Assembly (NCBI GenBank): GCA_027487835.1
Contig: JAIYCU010000025.1
Coordinates: forward strand, 85,890 to 126,944
Origin: Bacteroidota bacterium
GTDB lineage: Bacteria; Bacteroidota; Bacteroidia; UKL13-3
Length of the DNA: 41,055 nt
Reading direction: 5' to 3'
Each line of letters opens with the position of its first letter. The first letter of the stretch is position 1. The translations under genes and the position numbers were made by a program. Shown in pieces: positions 8,299 to 16,002 of the stretch. The notes under the pieces were generated by a model, which saw only the letters and a program-made list of their open reading frames with translations, had not been told where the DNA came from and made no database searches.

Positions 8299-9435
8299 AT
8301 GTATCAAATAAGCAGCGAACAAATAGATTATATGCTAGCGCAAATTACCCTGCAGGGTATTAGCGACGAAGGCCTTCGGGATAGCATACTCGACCATGTT
8401 TGCTGCCTCATTGAGAATAGCCAGGAGCCCATTGATGATTTTGAGCATTGTTTTGAAAGTTACCTTAAAAAGTTCTACCAAAAAAATCTTGAGGAGATTG
8501 AGGTAGAAGCACATTTATTAATCAACTTTAAAAACTACTATCAAATGAAAAAGTTCATGTTATTGAGCGGCATTGCCGGGGCAGGTATATTGGCTATTGG
8601 CAATATTTTTAAATTTATGCATTGGCCTGGTACTGCCATTCTAATCTTGTTGGGAATATTACTGTTATCGATGGTATTTATTCCGCTGTTATTTTTTATC
8701 AAACTTAAAGAAAACCCAGTGGGCACGCAAAAGTGGCTGCTGTCATTGGGTACTTTGCTTGCAATTTCATTTTGTTTTAGTGTTCTCTTTAAAATTATGC
8801 ATTGGCCTTATGCTAATATGCTTGGAAACATTAGTGTTTTTGGTACTATTTTGGTTTTTGTGCCAATTTATCTTGTGAATAGCTTTAAAACAAAAGACCA
8901 ACAAACCAATGCATTGATTACGGTTATATTAATTGTGGCGGCTGCAGGAATGTTGTACTCTTTAATGGCAACAAGGTTGTCGCATAGTTTACAAGAAGCA
9001 CCATGGATGGTATTGCATCAGAATGAACAATCAAGCCAACAATTTAAGGCTTACAGTAGTCAAATCTTTGGTTCAGACAGTAGCCAAAATGGCAAGCAAA
9101 AAATGGCTCAATTTAATTTGCTAAACAAGCAAACAGAAGCCCTTAAAAATTATTTGTTTCAACGCATTGTGAAGTCCAATGAAAACTATCAACTTGAAGT
9201 TTTAAAAGATTGCAATCCCAATGATTTGGTTACCTCTGTTTTACTACCAAGCGACCAAAGTCAGGTGAAGGCCTTGGAGGAATTTGAGCAGGCGCTCAAT
9301 CAAATTTATGGCAACAAGGAGAAAGATGTTAAATGGGCGAAAAGGGAATTATTTGGCATGCGCAACTCAGATATATTTATGCTCTTAAACGATATTGAGA
9401 AGGAAGCGATTTTGCACTTGCTAAAAGACAAATAG
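8299..9435 (+). CDS. PadR-associated membrane protein with HAAS-like N-terminus and GldL-like HWP motifs
   Basis: I do not recognise a specific function. Residues 1-80 are soluble and helical with GLRDSILDHVCCLIE, resembling the HAAS-type domains found beside PadR regulators. Four hydrophobic segments follow at roughly 85-215. Two of them are preceded by a matching motif, FKFMHWPG and FKIMHWPY, the same aromatic HWP signature seen at the start of the gliding/T9SS motor subunit GldL and related Bacteroidota membrane proteins. The C-terminal 150 residues are polar and probably lie on one side of the membrane. The gene directly follows the PadR stop codon and is surely co-transcribed. It is a candidate target of PadR-controlled envelope adjustment. 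Confidence 0.72.
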   Translation: MYQISSEQIDYMLAQITLQGISDEGLRDSILDHVCCLIENSQEPIDDFEHCFESYLKKFYQKNLEEIEVEAHLLINFKNYYQMKKFMLLSGIAGAGILAIGNIFKFMHWPGTAILILLGILLLSMVFIPLLFFIKLKENPVGTQKWLLSLGTLLAISFCFSVLFKIMHWPYANMLGNISVFGTILVFVPIYLVNSFKTKDQQTNALITVILIVAAAGMLYSLMATRLSHSLQEAPWMVLHQNEQSSQQFKAYSSQIFGSDSSQNGKQKMAQFNLLNKQTEALKNYLFQRIVKSNENYQLEVLKDCNPNDLVTSVLLPSDQSQVKALEEFEQALNQIYGNKEKDVKWAKRELFGMRNSDIFMLLNDIEKEAILHLLKDK

Positions 9436-9471
9436 AAGTGGGTGAGTGCAGGGTTGAACCAATCGTTAATT

Positions 9472-10911
9472 TTAGGTGCCACAAAAAGTAGCATAGCTAA
9501 TTTCAAATTCTTCTGGTGGAGGAAGTGTAAAATGTTTTAGATTTTCTTGGTATTGATAGGGATTTTGCAACACTTTTAGCAGTTGTTCAAATTTTGTAAA
9601 ATCTCCTTCAGCTGCTTTTTCTAAGGCTTTCTCCACCAAATAATTTCTAGGAACAAAAGCAGGATTATTCTCTTTCATGATTTTTTGGGCCTGCGCCATT
9701 CCTGTTGAATTATGAATAAGCGATTTCCAATTTTCTAACCAATTTTTAAATTCATCAGAATTCATCATTGGATTGCCTTCCTCGAATTGGTTTTGGCTGA
9801 GCGCAAAAAAGGTATTGGTATAATCTAATTTTAGCAGACTCATCAGCGCCAATAGCTCATTTACCAAGGAATAGTTTTCGGGTGAAGCATTTTCGATGCC
9901 CAATTTAAGCAGCATCATTTTATAATACTTTTTGTGCCAAATATCTTCAAACCCGTCTATAGCTTCTTGTGCTATTTGTAAAGCTGTTTCTGGTTCAGGA
10001 TGCAGCAAGGGCAGCAAGGATTCTGCAAATTTAGCTAGGTTCCATTTAATAATGCTAGGCTGATTGCCAAAGGCATAACGACCTTGGGTATCAATAGAGC
10101 TGAATACCGTTTTTGGATGATAAACATTCATAAAAGCACAAGGTCCGTAATCAAATGTTTCTCCACTAATAGCAGTATTGTCTGTGTTCATCACGCCATG
10201 AATAAAGCCAATTCGCATCCATTCTACTACTAGTTCTATTTGAACCAACATCACTTTTTTTAGTAAAGCCAAGGCTTGGTTTTCTTCTTGTTTAACTTCG
10301 GGATATAGGCGCTGAATGGTATAATCCATTAGGGCTTTCATGTCTTCGCTTGACCCAAAATACCTAGCATATTCAAAGGTGCCAACACGTATATGACTTT
10401 TCATGAGTCTAAGCAAAAAGGCGCCCTCATGTGGCTTTTCGCGCTGCACCCATTCTCCTGTTTTAACCACCGCCAAGCTTCTAGAACTTTGCACCTTAAG
10501 TGCGTGCATGGCTTCGCTCATTAAATACTCTCTCAATACAGATTTTAAAGTGGCCTTGCCATCTCCACCTCTTGAATAGGCCGTTCTGCCGCTTCCTTTT
10601 ATTTGAAGGTCATATCGTTGTTTTGCTGCACCAACATATTCTCCCACCACAATGGCTCTGCCGTCTCCTAGCCTGGTAAAATGTCCGAATTGATGCCCTG
10701 CATAGGCTTGCGCAAAAGACCCAGCTGCATCGTTTGTGTCTTGGTTCAACCAGAAGGATATAAACTCTTGGGGATTTATAAACGGAATATTGAGTTCATC
10801 TAGTAAAGATTGGTTCAGCAATAACAGTTCTGGATTATTAAACGAACTGGGTTTTACCTTTTGATAAAAAGCAGTTGGTAGCGATAAATAAGAATATTCT
10901 AAATCAATCAT
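9472..10911 (-). CDS. selO: Protein adenylyltransferase SelO (YdiU family)
   Basis: SelO is a pseudokinase that transfers AMP from ATP to Ser, Thr or Tyr of target proteins. The core motifs are intact: YAGHQFGHFTRLGDGRA, DLQIKGSGRTAYSRGGDGKA, LREYLMSEAMHAL, and the active-site segment HGVMNTDNTAISGETFDYGP. The sequence ends CGT, so Cys477 is third from the C-terminus, the position held by selenocysteine in animal SelO. Length (479 aa) is typical. TACCTTTG on the minus strand at 10919-10926 lies only 7 bp before the ATG, so the mRNA may be almost leaderless. It is convergent with the PadR operon, ending 36 bp away. Confidence 0.96.
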   Translation of the reverse strand: MIDLEYSYLSLPTAFYQKVKPSSFNNPELLLLNQSLLDELNIPFINPQEFISFWLNQDTNDAAGSFAQAYAGHQFGHFTRLGDGRAIVVGEYVGAAKQRYDLQIKGSGRTAYSRGGDGKATLKSVLREYLMSEAMHALKVQSSRSLAVVKTGEWVQREKPHEGAFLLRLMKSHIRVGTFEYARYFGSSEDMKALMDYTIQRLYPEVKQEENQALALLKKVMLVQIELVVEWMRIGFIHGVMNTDNTAISGETFDYGPCAFMNVYHPKTVFSSIDTQGRYAFGNQPSIIKWNLAKFAESLLPLLHPEPETALQIAQEAIDGFEDIWHKKYYKMMLLKLGIENASPENYSLVNELLALMSLLKLDYTNTFFALSQNQFEEGNPMMNSDEFKNWLENWKSLIHNSTGMAQAQKIMKENNPAFVPRNYLVEKALEKAAEGDFTKFEQLLKVLQNPYQYQENLKHFTLPPPEEFEISYATFCGT

Positions 10912-10918
10912 GGTAGGG

Positions 10919-10926
10919 CAAAGGTA
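10919..10926 (-). promoter_or_regulatory. -7 element (TACCTTTG) directly before selO
   Basis: The minus strand reads TACCTTTG, an exact TAnnTTTG match, ending 7 bp before the selO ATG. No TTG is found at the standard distance upstream. If used, transcription would start within a few bases of the start codon. Confidence 0.4.
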
Positions 10927-10993
10927 AGGGGATATCTAAAAATAACCCATCGTCTACATTTGTAGCAAATTGCGATATGTTAGGGTTCACCTA

Positions 10994-11662
10994 TTACAAT
11001 CTATCCAGATCTACAAAAATAATTTGGAGGTCTTTTTTACAGGGGTAAAAAGAAAAAGTAAAGTATTTCATAGACGGGCTATTGAATTGATACTGTATAC
11101 CCGATTGGATGCTTCCATTGATTTCTTTCCAATCTGCGCGTCCAAACCTATGATAGACTGCTATTTCTTCTCCATCCTTAAAGGGACCCTGTCTATAGTT
11201 GATGCCAAATGCTGGGATATATAGTGAAGCATTGGCATAATCTTTAGATGTTTTGATACGGAAGGAAACATTTATAGAGTCATCTTTTAAATTAACATTT
11301 CCTATGTCTTTGTTTTCATATTTAGGAAGGTATAGTGTAATGCCACCTGAAGCGGGTTCAATATTAAAAAAATCGTCGTATAAAGCTTTATAAGTTAACT
11401 CAAAATAGCCTTCTGCATCGGTGCTTATGGTTTCTGTTTCGGTATAGGTTGGACTATCATCGCCATAATTAAAACTGCGCGTTACTTTTAGGTTCTCGTT
11501 TGGCATAATTAACTTGTGTTCACAATCGTTGTAAGCCCTTCCTTTAATAGTAAAGAATTTGCCATAATTCAAATCCTCATCCTTTTCGCAGGAAGTAAAT
11601 AAAATGAGGAGGATGAAAGTGGCTATAAAAGCCGTTGATATGGGATAGTATCTGTTTTTCAT
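10994..11662 (-). CDS. Secreted lipoprotein of unknown function
   Basis: Residues 1-25 form a lipoprotein signal with lipobox LFTSC, followed by the acidic EKDED, which in Bacteroidota often directs lipoproteins to the cell surface. The mature part (about 197 aa) is rich in alternating polar and hydrophobic strands with many aromatic residues. The phrase TISTDAEGYFELTYKALYDD resembles carboxypeptidase-regulatory-like or transthyretin-like beta domains that occur in many Bacteroidota lipoproteins. I recognise no catalytic motif. The gene stands alone, 189 bp downstream of the tRNA on the same strand and beyond its terminator. Confidence 0.7.
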   Translation of the reverse strand: MKNRYYPISTAFIATFILLILFTSCEKDEDLNYGKFFTIKGRAYNDCEHKLIMPNENLKVTRSFNYGDDSPTYTETETISTDAEGYFELTYKALYDDFFNIEPASGGITLYLPKYENKDIGNVNLKDDSINVSFRIKTSKDYANASLYIPAFGINYRQGPFKDGEEIAVYHRFGRADWKEINGSIQSGIQYQFNSPSMKYFTFSFYPCKKDLQIIFVDLDRL

Positions 11663-11721
11663 AGTCTTAAAATATGGTTCAAAAATGAATTTAAAATTAG
11701 CCTATTTTTCGAAAAGAAAAG

Positions 11722-11767
11722 TTATGCGGAGAATAAACCGCGTATTCACCGCATTTTATGCGGAGAT
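11722..11767. repeat. Short direct/inverted repeats TTATGCGGAGA upstream of the lipoprotein gene
   Basis: TTATGCGGAGA occurs at 11722-11732 and 11757-11767, and CCGCAT at 11749-11754 forms a 6-bp hairpin with ATGCGG (11758-11763) around TTT. The stretch lies between the lipoprotein start (11662) and the tRNA terminator. It may be a regulatory site for the lipoprotein or a second stop signal; nothing else is visible in this gap. Confidence 0.4.
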
Positions 11768-11817
11768 TAGGCAAAATGTATTTGAATGAATTAAAGATTC
11801 AAAGTGCGCTAAAAAAC

Positions 11818-11850
11818 AAAAAGCTGTCAATATTGACAGCTTTTCTTTTT
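11818..11850 (-). terminator. Rho-independent terminator of the tRNA gene
   Basis: AAAAGCTGTCAA and its complement TTGACAGCTTTT enclose a 2-nt loop, a stem of about 12 bp. On the minus strand the stem is followed by a T-rich run (TTTTTGTTTTTT). It starts 3 bp after the mature tRNA end. The sequence is also T-rich on the plus strand, so it could work in both directions. Confidence 0.8.
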
Positions 11851-11852
11851 AG

Positions 11853-11924
<72 letters not shown>

Positions 11925-12005
11925 ATATATCTTAAGTTTTAAAAACTACTTTCGCTTGTTTCCCTTATTGATTTTGAATCTTATTTCTCTACCTATTTGG
12001 GACTG

Positions 12006-12035
12006 CAAAGATATTAAGCTTTCTTTGCTGTGCAA
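12006..12035 (-). promoter_or_regulatory. Promoter of the initiator tRNA gene
   Basis: On the minus strand TTG (12035-12033), a 19-bp spacer and TATCTTTG (12013-12006) match the Bacteroidota consensus exactly. Transcription would begin near 12000, about 75 nt before the tRNA. It lies in the leader of era, which is transcribed the other way. The era promoter itself is less clear; a weak candidate is TTG 11997-11999 with TTTCTTTG 12020-12027. Confidence 0.65.
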
Positions 12036-12050
12036 ATAAATTATTAAAAT

Positions 12051-12929
12051 ATGTCGTTTCAGTCTGGTTTTGTGAGTATTATTGGTAAACCCAATGTAGG
12101 AAAGTCAACTCTTTTGAATGCTTTACTAGGTGAAAAGCTAAGTATTGCCACCCCAAAAGCCCAAACAACTCGACACAGAATTAAAGGAATTCTTAATAAA
12201 CCAAACTTTCAAATGGTATTTAGTGATACCCCTGGTATCATTGAACCTAAATATAAATTGCAAGGCAGCATGATGCAGTTTGTAAATGAAAGTTTGCAAG
12301 ATGCTGACTTGGTTTTGTTTTTAACCGACTTTAGCGAATGGAATGAAGAAGCAGAAATGCTGGAGCGCTTGAAAGTAGTTAAGGCGCCAATGATTTGCCT
12401 ATTGAATAAAATTGATGAACATGCGCAAAATGTAGTAGAAGACAAACTCAACTTCTGGCGCAAGCAAGGTTTCTTTAAACAGGTAATTCCTGTTTCTGCG
12501 CTTAATAAATTTAACACAGAGCTTCTTGTAAGCAGTGTTTTGGAATACCTACCGCAGGGAGCACCTTATTACGATGTTGAACAACTTACGGATAGAAGTG
12601 AGCGTTTTGTTGCCTCAGAAATCATCAGAGAGAAAATAATGGTGCGCTATAAAGAGGAGATTCCTTACAGCGTGCAAGTGGAAATAGAATTGTTTAAAGA
12701 AGAAAAGGACATTATTCACATCCATGCCTTGATTTATGTTTTGAGAGATTCTCAAAAACAAATTATGATTGGGCGCGGTGGCAATGCTTTGAAACAAGTT
12801 GGGATTGCAGCCAGAAGGGATCTTGAACAATTTTTCAAGAAGAAGATTTTTCTTAAAACCTTTGTGAAGGTTAAAGAAGATTGGAGAGATAATACTAAGG
12901 CCCTTAAAGATTTCGGTTACGAAGGGTAA
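12051..12929 (+). CDS. era: GTPase Era, 30S ribosome maturation
   Basis: Era binds the 3' end of 16S rRNA during small-subunit assembly. The GTPase domain shows G1 GKPNVGKST (12-20), G2 QTTRH, G3 DTPG, G4 NKID and G5 SAL. The C-terminal KH domain contains VLRDSQKQIMIGRGGNALKQVG, the RNA-binding loop with its GxxG. At 292 aa it is of normal length. It is a single-gene unit here, with a strong terminator 12 bp downstream of its stop. Confidence 0.98.
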   Translation: MSFQSGFVSIIGKPNVGKSTLLNALLGEKLSIATPKAQTTRHRIKGILNKPNFQMVFSDTPGIIEPKYKLQGSMMQFVNESLQDADLVLFLTDFSEWNEEAEMLERLKVVKAPMICLLNKIDEHAQNVVEDKLNFWRKQGFFKQVIPVSALNKFNTELLVSSVLEYLPQGAPYYDVEQLTDRSERFVASEIIREKIMVRYKEEIPYSVQVEIELFKEEKDIIHIHALIYVLRDSQKQIMIGRGGNALKQVGIAARRDLEQFFKKKIFLKTFVKVKEDWRDNTKALKDFGYEG

Positions 12930-12941
12930 ATAACTAAATAG

Positions 12942-12975
12942 AAAAGCTGTCATAACTGACGGCTTTTTTGTTTTT
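12942..12975 (+). terminator. Rho-independent terminator of era
   Basis: AAAAGCTGTCA pairs with TGACGGCTTTT (one G-T pair) across a 4-nt loop and is followed by TTTTTGTTTTT. The stem resembles the tRNA terminator at 11818-11850 (both have AAAAGCTGTCA), so the two flanking terminators may be related copies. Confidence 0.85.
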
Positions 12976-13054
12976 AGAAGAATACAAAAAACTTGTTAGT
13001 GGAAGAGTTTATAGTTTATGATTTGTATTCTGCGTTAACCAATCACTCCATAGT

Positions 13055-13384
13055 GCAAATAGGAATGCTGCTATGTCAATTATGAAGTGTTCCATGTAGC
13101 AAATAGGAACGTTGCTATGTCAATCATGAAGCGTTCCATAACGCAAATAGGAACGCTGCTATGTCAATCATGAAGCGTTCCATGTAGCAAATAGGAACGC
13201 TGCTATGTCAATCATGAAGCACTCCATAGCGCAAATAGGAACGCTGCTATGTCAATCATGAAGCGTTCCATGTAGCAAATAGGAATGCTGCTAAATCAAT
13301 GATGAAGCACCCCATGGTGCAAATAGGAATGCTGCTATATCAATCATGCAGCACTCCATGTAGCAAATAGGAATGTTCCTATTC
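13055..13384 (+). repeat. 44-bp tandem array, eight units, each a potential hairpin
   Basis: Units start at 13055, 13099, 13143, 13187, 13231, 13275, 13319 and 13363, exactly 44 bp apart; each begins GCAAATAGGAA. In the best units GGAACGCT pairs with AGCGTTCC 16 nt later (for example 13150-13157 with 13174-13181). The joint before each unit alternates strictly: CATAGT, CATAAC, CATAGC or CATGGT before odd units and CATGTA before even ones, so the higher-order period is 88 bp. The last unit is replaced by a tight hairpin, AATAGGAA-TG-TTCCTATT (13366-13383). The array fills most of the space between the convergent era and 305-aa genes. Because 44 is not a multiple of three, it is not a peptide repeat. 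Confidence 0.93.
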
Positions 13385-13427
13385 AAATGATGAATCAAAT
13401 GAGATGGCATTAATGGAAGAAGCGTCT

Positions 13428-13451
13428 CATCAATTCATCAATTCATCAATT
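13428..13451 (+). repeat. Three copies of the 8-bp repeat CATCAATT across a stop codon
   Basis: CATCAATT occurs three times without gaps at 13428, 13436 and 13444. The stop codon of the minus-strand 305-aa gene (13438-13440) lies within it, so gain or loss of a unit would alter the last residues of that protein. Confidence 0.75.
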
Positions 13452-14355
13452 CTATTTTACTCTTTTCTATATTTATGTATTGGCCTGATGAAACCCTCTT
13501 GGTTTGAATACCTTTTACTAGCCAGCCTTTGTTATCGATAGTGGCTTGTGTATGAATTTCGTTTTTTAGGTTTTTTAATTCTTCTTTTTTAGGTGCTGGG
13601 GTTTTCATCGTTTTTGATAAACGAAGTAGATAATCATACATTAATTCTGTAAGTTCGGCTGGGTCCACCTTTTGCAAGGCAGAAAGTTCTACCGTTGAAT
13701 CAGTTAAATTAATCTTTTCAAGCTCAGTTGTCAATTTTGCAAATAGCGGCTCCTCACTTAAAAGATTAGGCACTTGAATCTCTGCTTCCTCTTTTTCTTT
13801 AAGTTTAAATTTTGCACCATGGAAATAGAAATACTGCTGAATTTCTTTTAATCCCATTTGCTCAATCCCTTCCTTAGTAAGAAAAATATTTTCAAATGTT
13901 TTAAGTGCTGCCGAAATTTCAGGCGACTTAAATTCCTTTTTTAGGATGGAAAAGGCCTTTTCCATCTTTATTTTTATTTCTAACCAATTCGAAACTTCTA
14001 TAAATCCACCCAGTTCATCTGTTCGGCAGATGACTTTTAAATCTTTAAATATTTGGTAGATTTTTAGGGTTAAAGGATCTTTACTTTTTGTTTGTATATA
14101 CTTATAATGCCATTCTATCGAATAGTATGTTTCTGCGGCTTCAAGCACTGTTAGGTCTATTTCATAAACTGCGCTATCTTTTGATAATATTTGCTTTCCA
14201 TTTTGTTTGGCTTTCTCTATTACAATCCGGTAAGTTTTCTTTTCTCCCTTATTCCAGTATCCAACTACTTGTGCAGTTGAATCGAGCATGTTAATCTGTG
14301 CAACACTTGTGAACCCAAAAGAAATTAATATTAAAAGTACGCAAATGTATTTCAT
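13438..14355 (-). CDS. Secreted protein of unknown function
   Basis: A clear signal peptide occupies residues 1-19 (cleavage after FTSVAQ). The mature protein is about 285 aa, soluble, lysine/glutamate-rich and without a recognised motif. The beginning, VVGYWNKGEKKTYRIVIEKAK, followed by a tyrosine-rich strand EAAETYYSIEWHYKYIQ, suggests a beta-rich periplasmic fold, with a helical middle. The final ten residues are affected by an 8-bp tandem repeat. It stands downstream of the DUF1801 gene on the same strand with a 33-bp gap. Confidence 0.7.
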   Translation of the reverse strand: MKYICVLLILISFGFTSVAQINMLDSTAQVVGYWNKGEKKTYRIVIEKAKQNGKQILSKDSAVYEIDLTVLEAAETYYSIEWHYKYIQTKSKDPLTLKIYQIFKDLKVICRTDELGGFIEVSNWLEIKIKMEKAFSILKKEFKSPEISAALKTFENIFLTKEGIEQMGLKEIQQYFYFHGAKFKLKEKEEAEIQVPNLLSEEPLFAKLTTELEKINLTDSTVELSALQKVDPAELTELMYDYLLRLSKTMKTPAPKKEELKNLKNEIHTQATIDNKGWLVKGIQTKRVSSGQYINIEKSKIELMN

Positions 14356-14388
14356 GACTATTTATGTGTTGTTAGGTTAAAATATAGG

Positions 14389-14817
14389 CTATTTCACCCC
14401 AATCCATTCCTTAATAATTTCTGCTAATTCGGCCTTGGTTTGCTCAATCTCTTTGATGGATTTATAGGTTATAACAGCCCTGTCATTTTCAATCCATTTT
14501 AAGATTTTACTCTTATGGGTTATAATTCTTTCTAAAGGTTCTTCTTGTTTTTTTGCGCCTCTGTGAAATATTAATTGCACCTGTTTATGGGTGGTTGGCT
14601 GAATGCGCATGGTTATTCTATCCTGCTTTTTGTAACTATAGTTTGGACCATTCCATTTAATATTTTCTTCAAGGTTCTCATCTGTTAATAAAATATAAGT
14701 TCTTAATTGATCAATTTCTCTATAAAAGGGATGATTTTGTTCATCTAAAAACTCAGTAACCTCATGATTTAAGTTATCGGGAACAACTACAGGAATTATT
14801 ATAGGCTTATTTTTCAT
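14389..14817 (-). CDS. DUF1801 (YdhG-like) domain protein
   Basis: This small soluble protein (142 aa) carries the DUF1801 pattern: REIDQLRTYILLTDENLEENIKW, then NGPNYSYKKQDRITMRI and VQLIFHRGAKKQ. The family is widespread but no activity is established; it is related in fold to frataxin-like proteins. The minus strand reads TATTTTTG at 14825-14832, only 7 bp before the ATG, so this may be a leaderless transcript. Confidence 0.8.
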   Translation of the reverse strand: MKNKPIIIPVVVPDNLNHEVTEFLDEQNHPFYREIDQLRTYILLTDENLEENIKWNGPNYSYKKQDRITMRIQPTTHKQVQLIFHRGAKKQEEPLERIITHKSKILKWIENDRAVITYKSIKEIEQTKAELAEIIKEWIGVK

Positions 14818-14824
14818 ATGGAAA

Positions 14825-14832
14825 CAAAAATA
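14825..14832 (-). promoter_or_regulatory. -7 element (TATTTTTG) directly before the DUF1801 gene
   Basis: This is an exact TAnnTTTG match on the minus strand ending 7 bp before the start codon. A matching TTG is not found 19 bp further up. Confidence 0.38.
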
Positions 14833-14864
14833 GCAATTAAGCCTTAAAGTGATACAGAATTAAC

Positions 14865-15470
14865 TCACAATTTCACAAAGCCTATATTTAGCAATATGCT
14901 ATCTTTTGAAAGGCTTAAACTGTTAATCCTGTTCCTATGTTCTCCTACGCTGCTTGGTGCGCTTAAACTGCCTTTTACGGCAGCCTGATTGTTTTCAGGC
15001 GCTTGGCTCATTTGCTTGTCTTGTGCCTTTGTGCGTTTAATGTGATTACTTTTTGTTTTTGAAGACCAAATATATACGGTATCACTGATCCGTTTTTCTA
15101 TGGGCTTTTCTACCCAAATGGTGTCTATCATGGCGGTTTGTAAACCTGCTTCTTTTTTGTTTGGACTACTCCATATTAATTGTCCAATAATAGCCAATAT
15201 TAAAATGCTTGCCGCTTGCCAAATTGGAATGGAATTTTTCCAAAAGGCCTTTACTGGCTTTGGTTTGGGTAGCTTATTCAATAGCAATTCTTCAATGCTA
15301 TTTTTTCGGCTTTGGTTCAAACCAGAGATAGCCTTATTTAAAGTTTGCAAGCCTGTAAATTCTTCTGAAGATAAAAATTGCAATACCAATGCTTGTTCCT
15401 CTTCTGTTAAGCTTTCAAAAGTGTTTTGACCCAATAAGTCGTATAGTTTTTCTTCAGATAAATTATCCAT
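14865..15470 (-). CDS. Putative membrane anti-sigma factor
   Basis: The protein has an acidic cytoplasmic N-terminal region of about 75 residues, one transmembrane helix near residues 80-100 (IWQAASILILAIIGQLIW), and a basic, low-complexity periplasmic tail ending LLNIGFVKL. This topology, and an 8-bp overlap with the end of the upstream ECF sigma gene, are the arrangement of sigma/anti-sigma pairs in Bacteroidota. I see no zinc-binding HxxxCxxC motif, so it would be a non-ZAS type. The function is inferred from context and topology. Confidence 0.62.
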   Translation of the reverse strand: MDNLSEEKLYDLLGQNTFESLTEEEQALVLQFLSSEEFTGLQTLNKAISGLNQSRKNSIEELLLNKLPKPKPVKAFWKNSIPIWQAASILILAIIGQLIWSSPNKKEAGLQTAMIDTIWVEKPIEKRISDTVYIWSSKTKSNHIKRTKAQDKQMSQAPENNQAAVKGSLSAPSSVGEHRNRINSLSLSKDSILLNIGFVKL

Positions 15471-15999
15471 GATAGTTTAGCTTTTCTTTAATTTTTTTAA
15501 GTAGATAATACAAGCCAGATTTTACTGAGCCTTCTGGGATGTTCAAAATTTCTGCGGTCTCTTTTGTGCTAAGTTGCTGCTCAAATTTAAGTACAAAGAG
15601 TTTTTTCTCTTTATCGTTTAACTCCTTAAAAAGCTTGCCAATTCTTGCTTTAAGTAGTTTCGCATCTAGCTCTATATTGGCATTTACACTGGTAACAGAG
15701 GTAGCATGTTGACCTGCCAAATGGCTTTGAGTGGCCTGTTGCTTTAGTCGGTTTTTGCAGCGGTTGGCCGTTAAAGTAAACACCCAAGTGCTAAATTTTT
15801 GATTGGCGTTAAAGTGCTGTGGCTGCTCAATAATTTTAGTGAATACTTCTTGCACAATGTCTTCAGCCTCTGCTTTGTTATACATAAATTGCTGAGCAAA
15901 CCAGCACAGTTTATCAAAGTATCGATGATACAATATTGAAAACGAATGCTGGTTTCCTTGCAATAATTCTTGATAAAGCTGTTCGTCTGTTGCCGTCAC
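15463..15999 (-). CDS. ECF-type RNA polymerase sigma factor
   Basis: Region 2 is at about 22-58 (LYHRYFDKLCWFAQQF then EAEDIVQEVFTKI), with the -10 recognition segment FSTWVFTLTANRCKNRLKQQ. Region 4 is at about 135-175 (FEQQLSTKETAEILNIPEGS then VKSGLYYLLKKIKEKL). At 178 aa and without region 3, it is a typical extracytoplasmic-function sigma factor. It sits between an upstream secreted protein gene (3-bp gap) and the downstream putative anti-sigma gene (8-bp overlap), so the three form an operon. The inducing signal is unknown. Confidence 0.94.
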   Translation of the reverse strand: MTATDEQLYQELLQGNQHSFSILYHRYFDKLCWFAQQFMYNKAEAEDIVQEVFTKIIEQPQHFNANQKFSTWVFTLTANRCKNRLKQQATQSHLAGQHATSVTSVNANIELDAKLLKARIGKLFKELNDKEKKLFVLKFEQQLSTKETAEILNIPEGSVKSGLYYLLKKIKEKLNYHG

Positions 16000-16002
16000 T
16001 CC

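Noticed and set aside
13055-13384. CRISPR array
   Set aside because: The whole 44-bp unit is similar from copy to copy; there are no unique spacers and no cas genes in the window.
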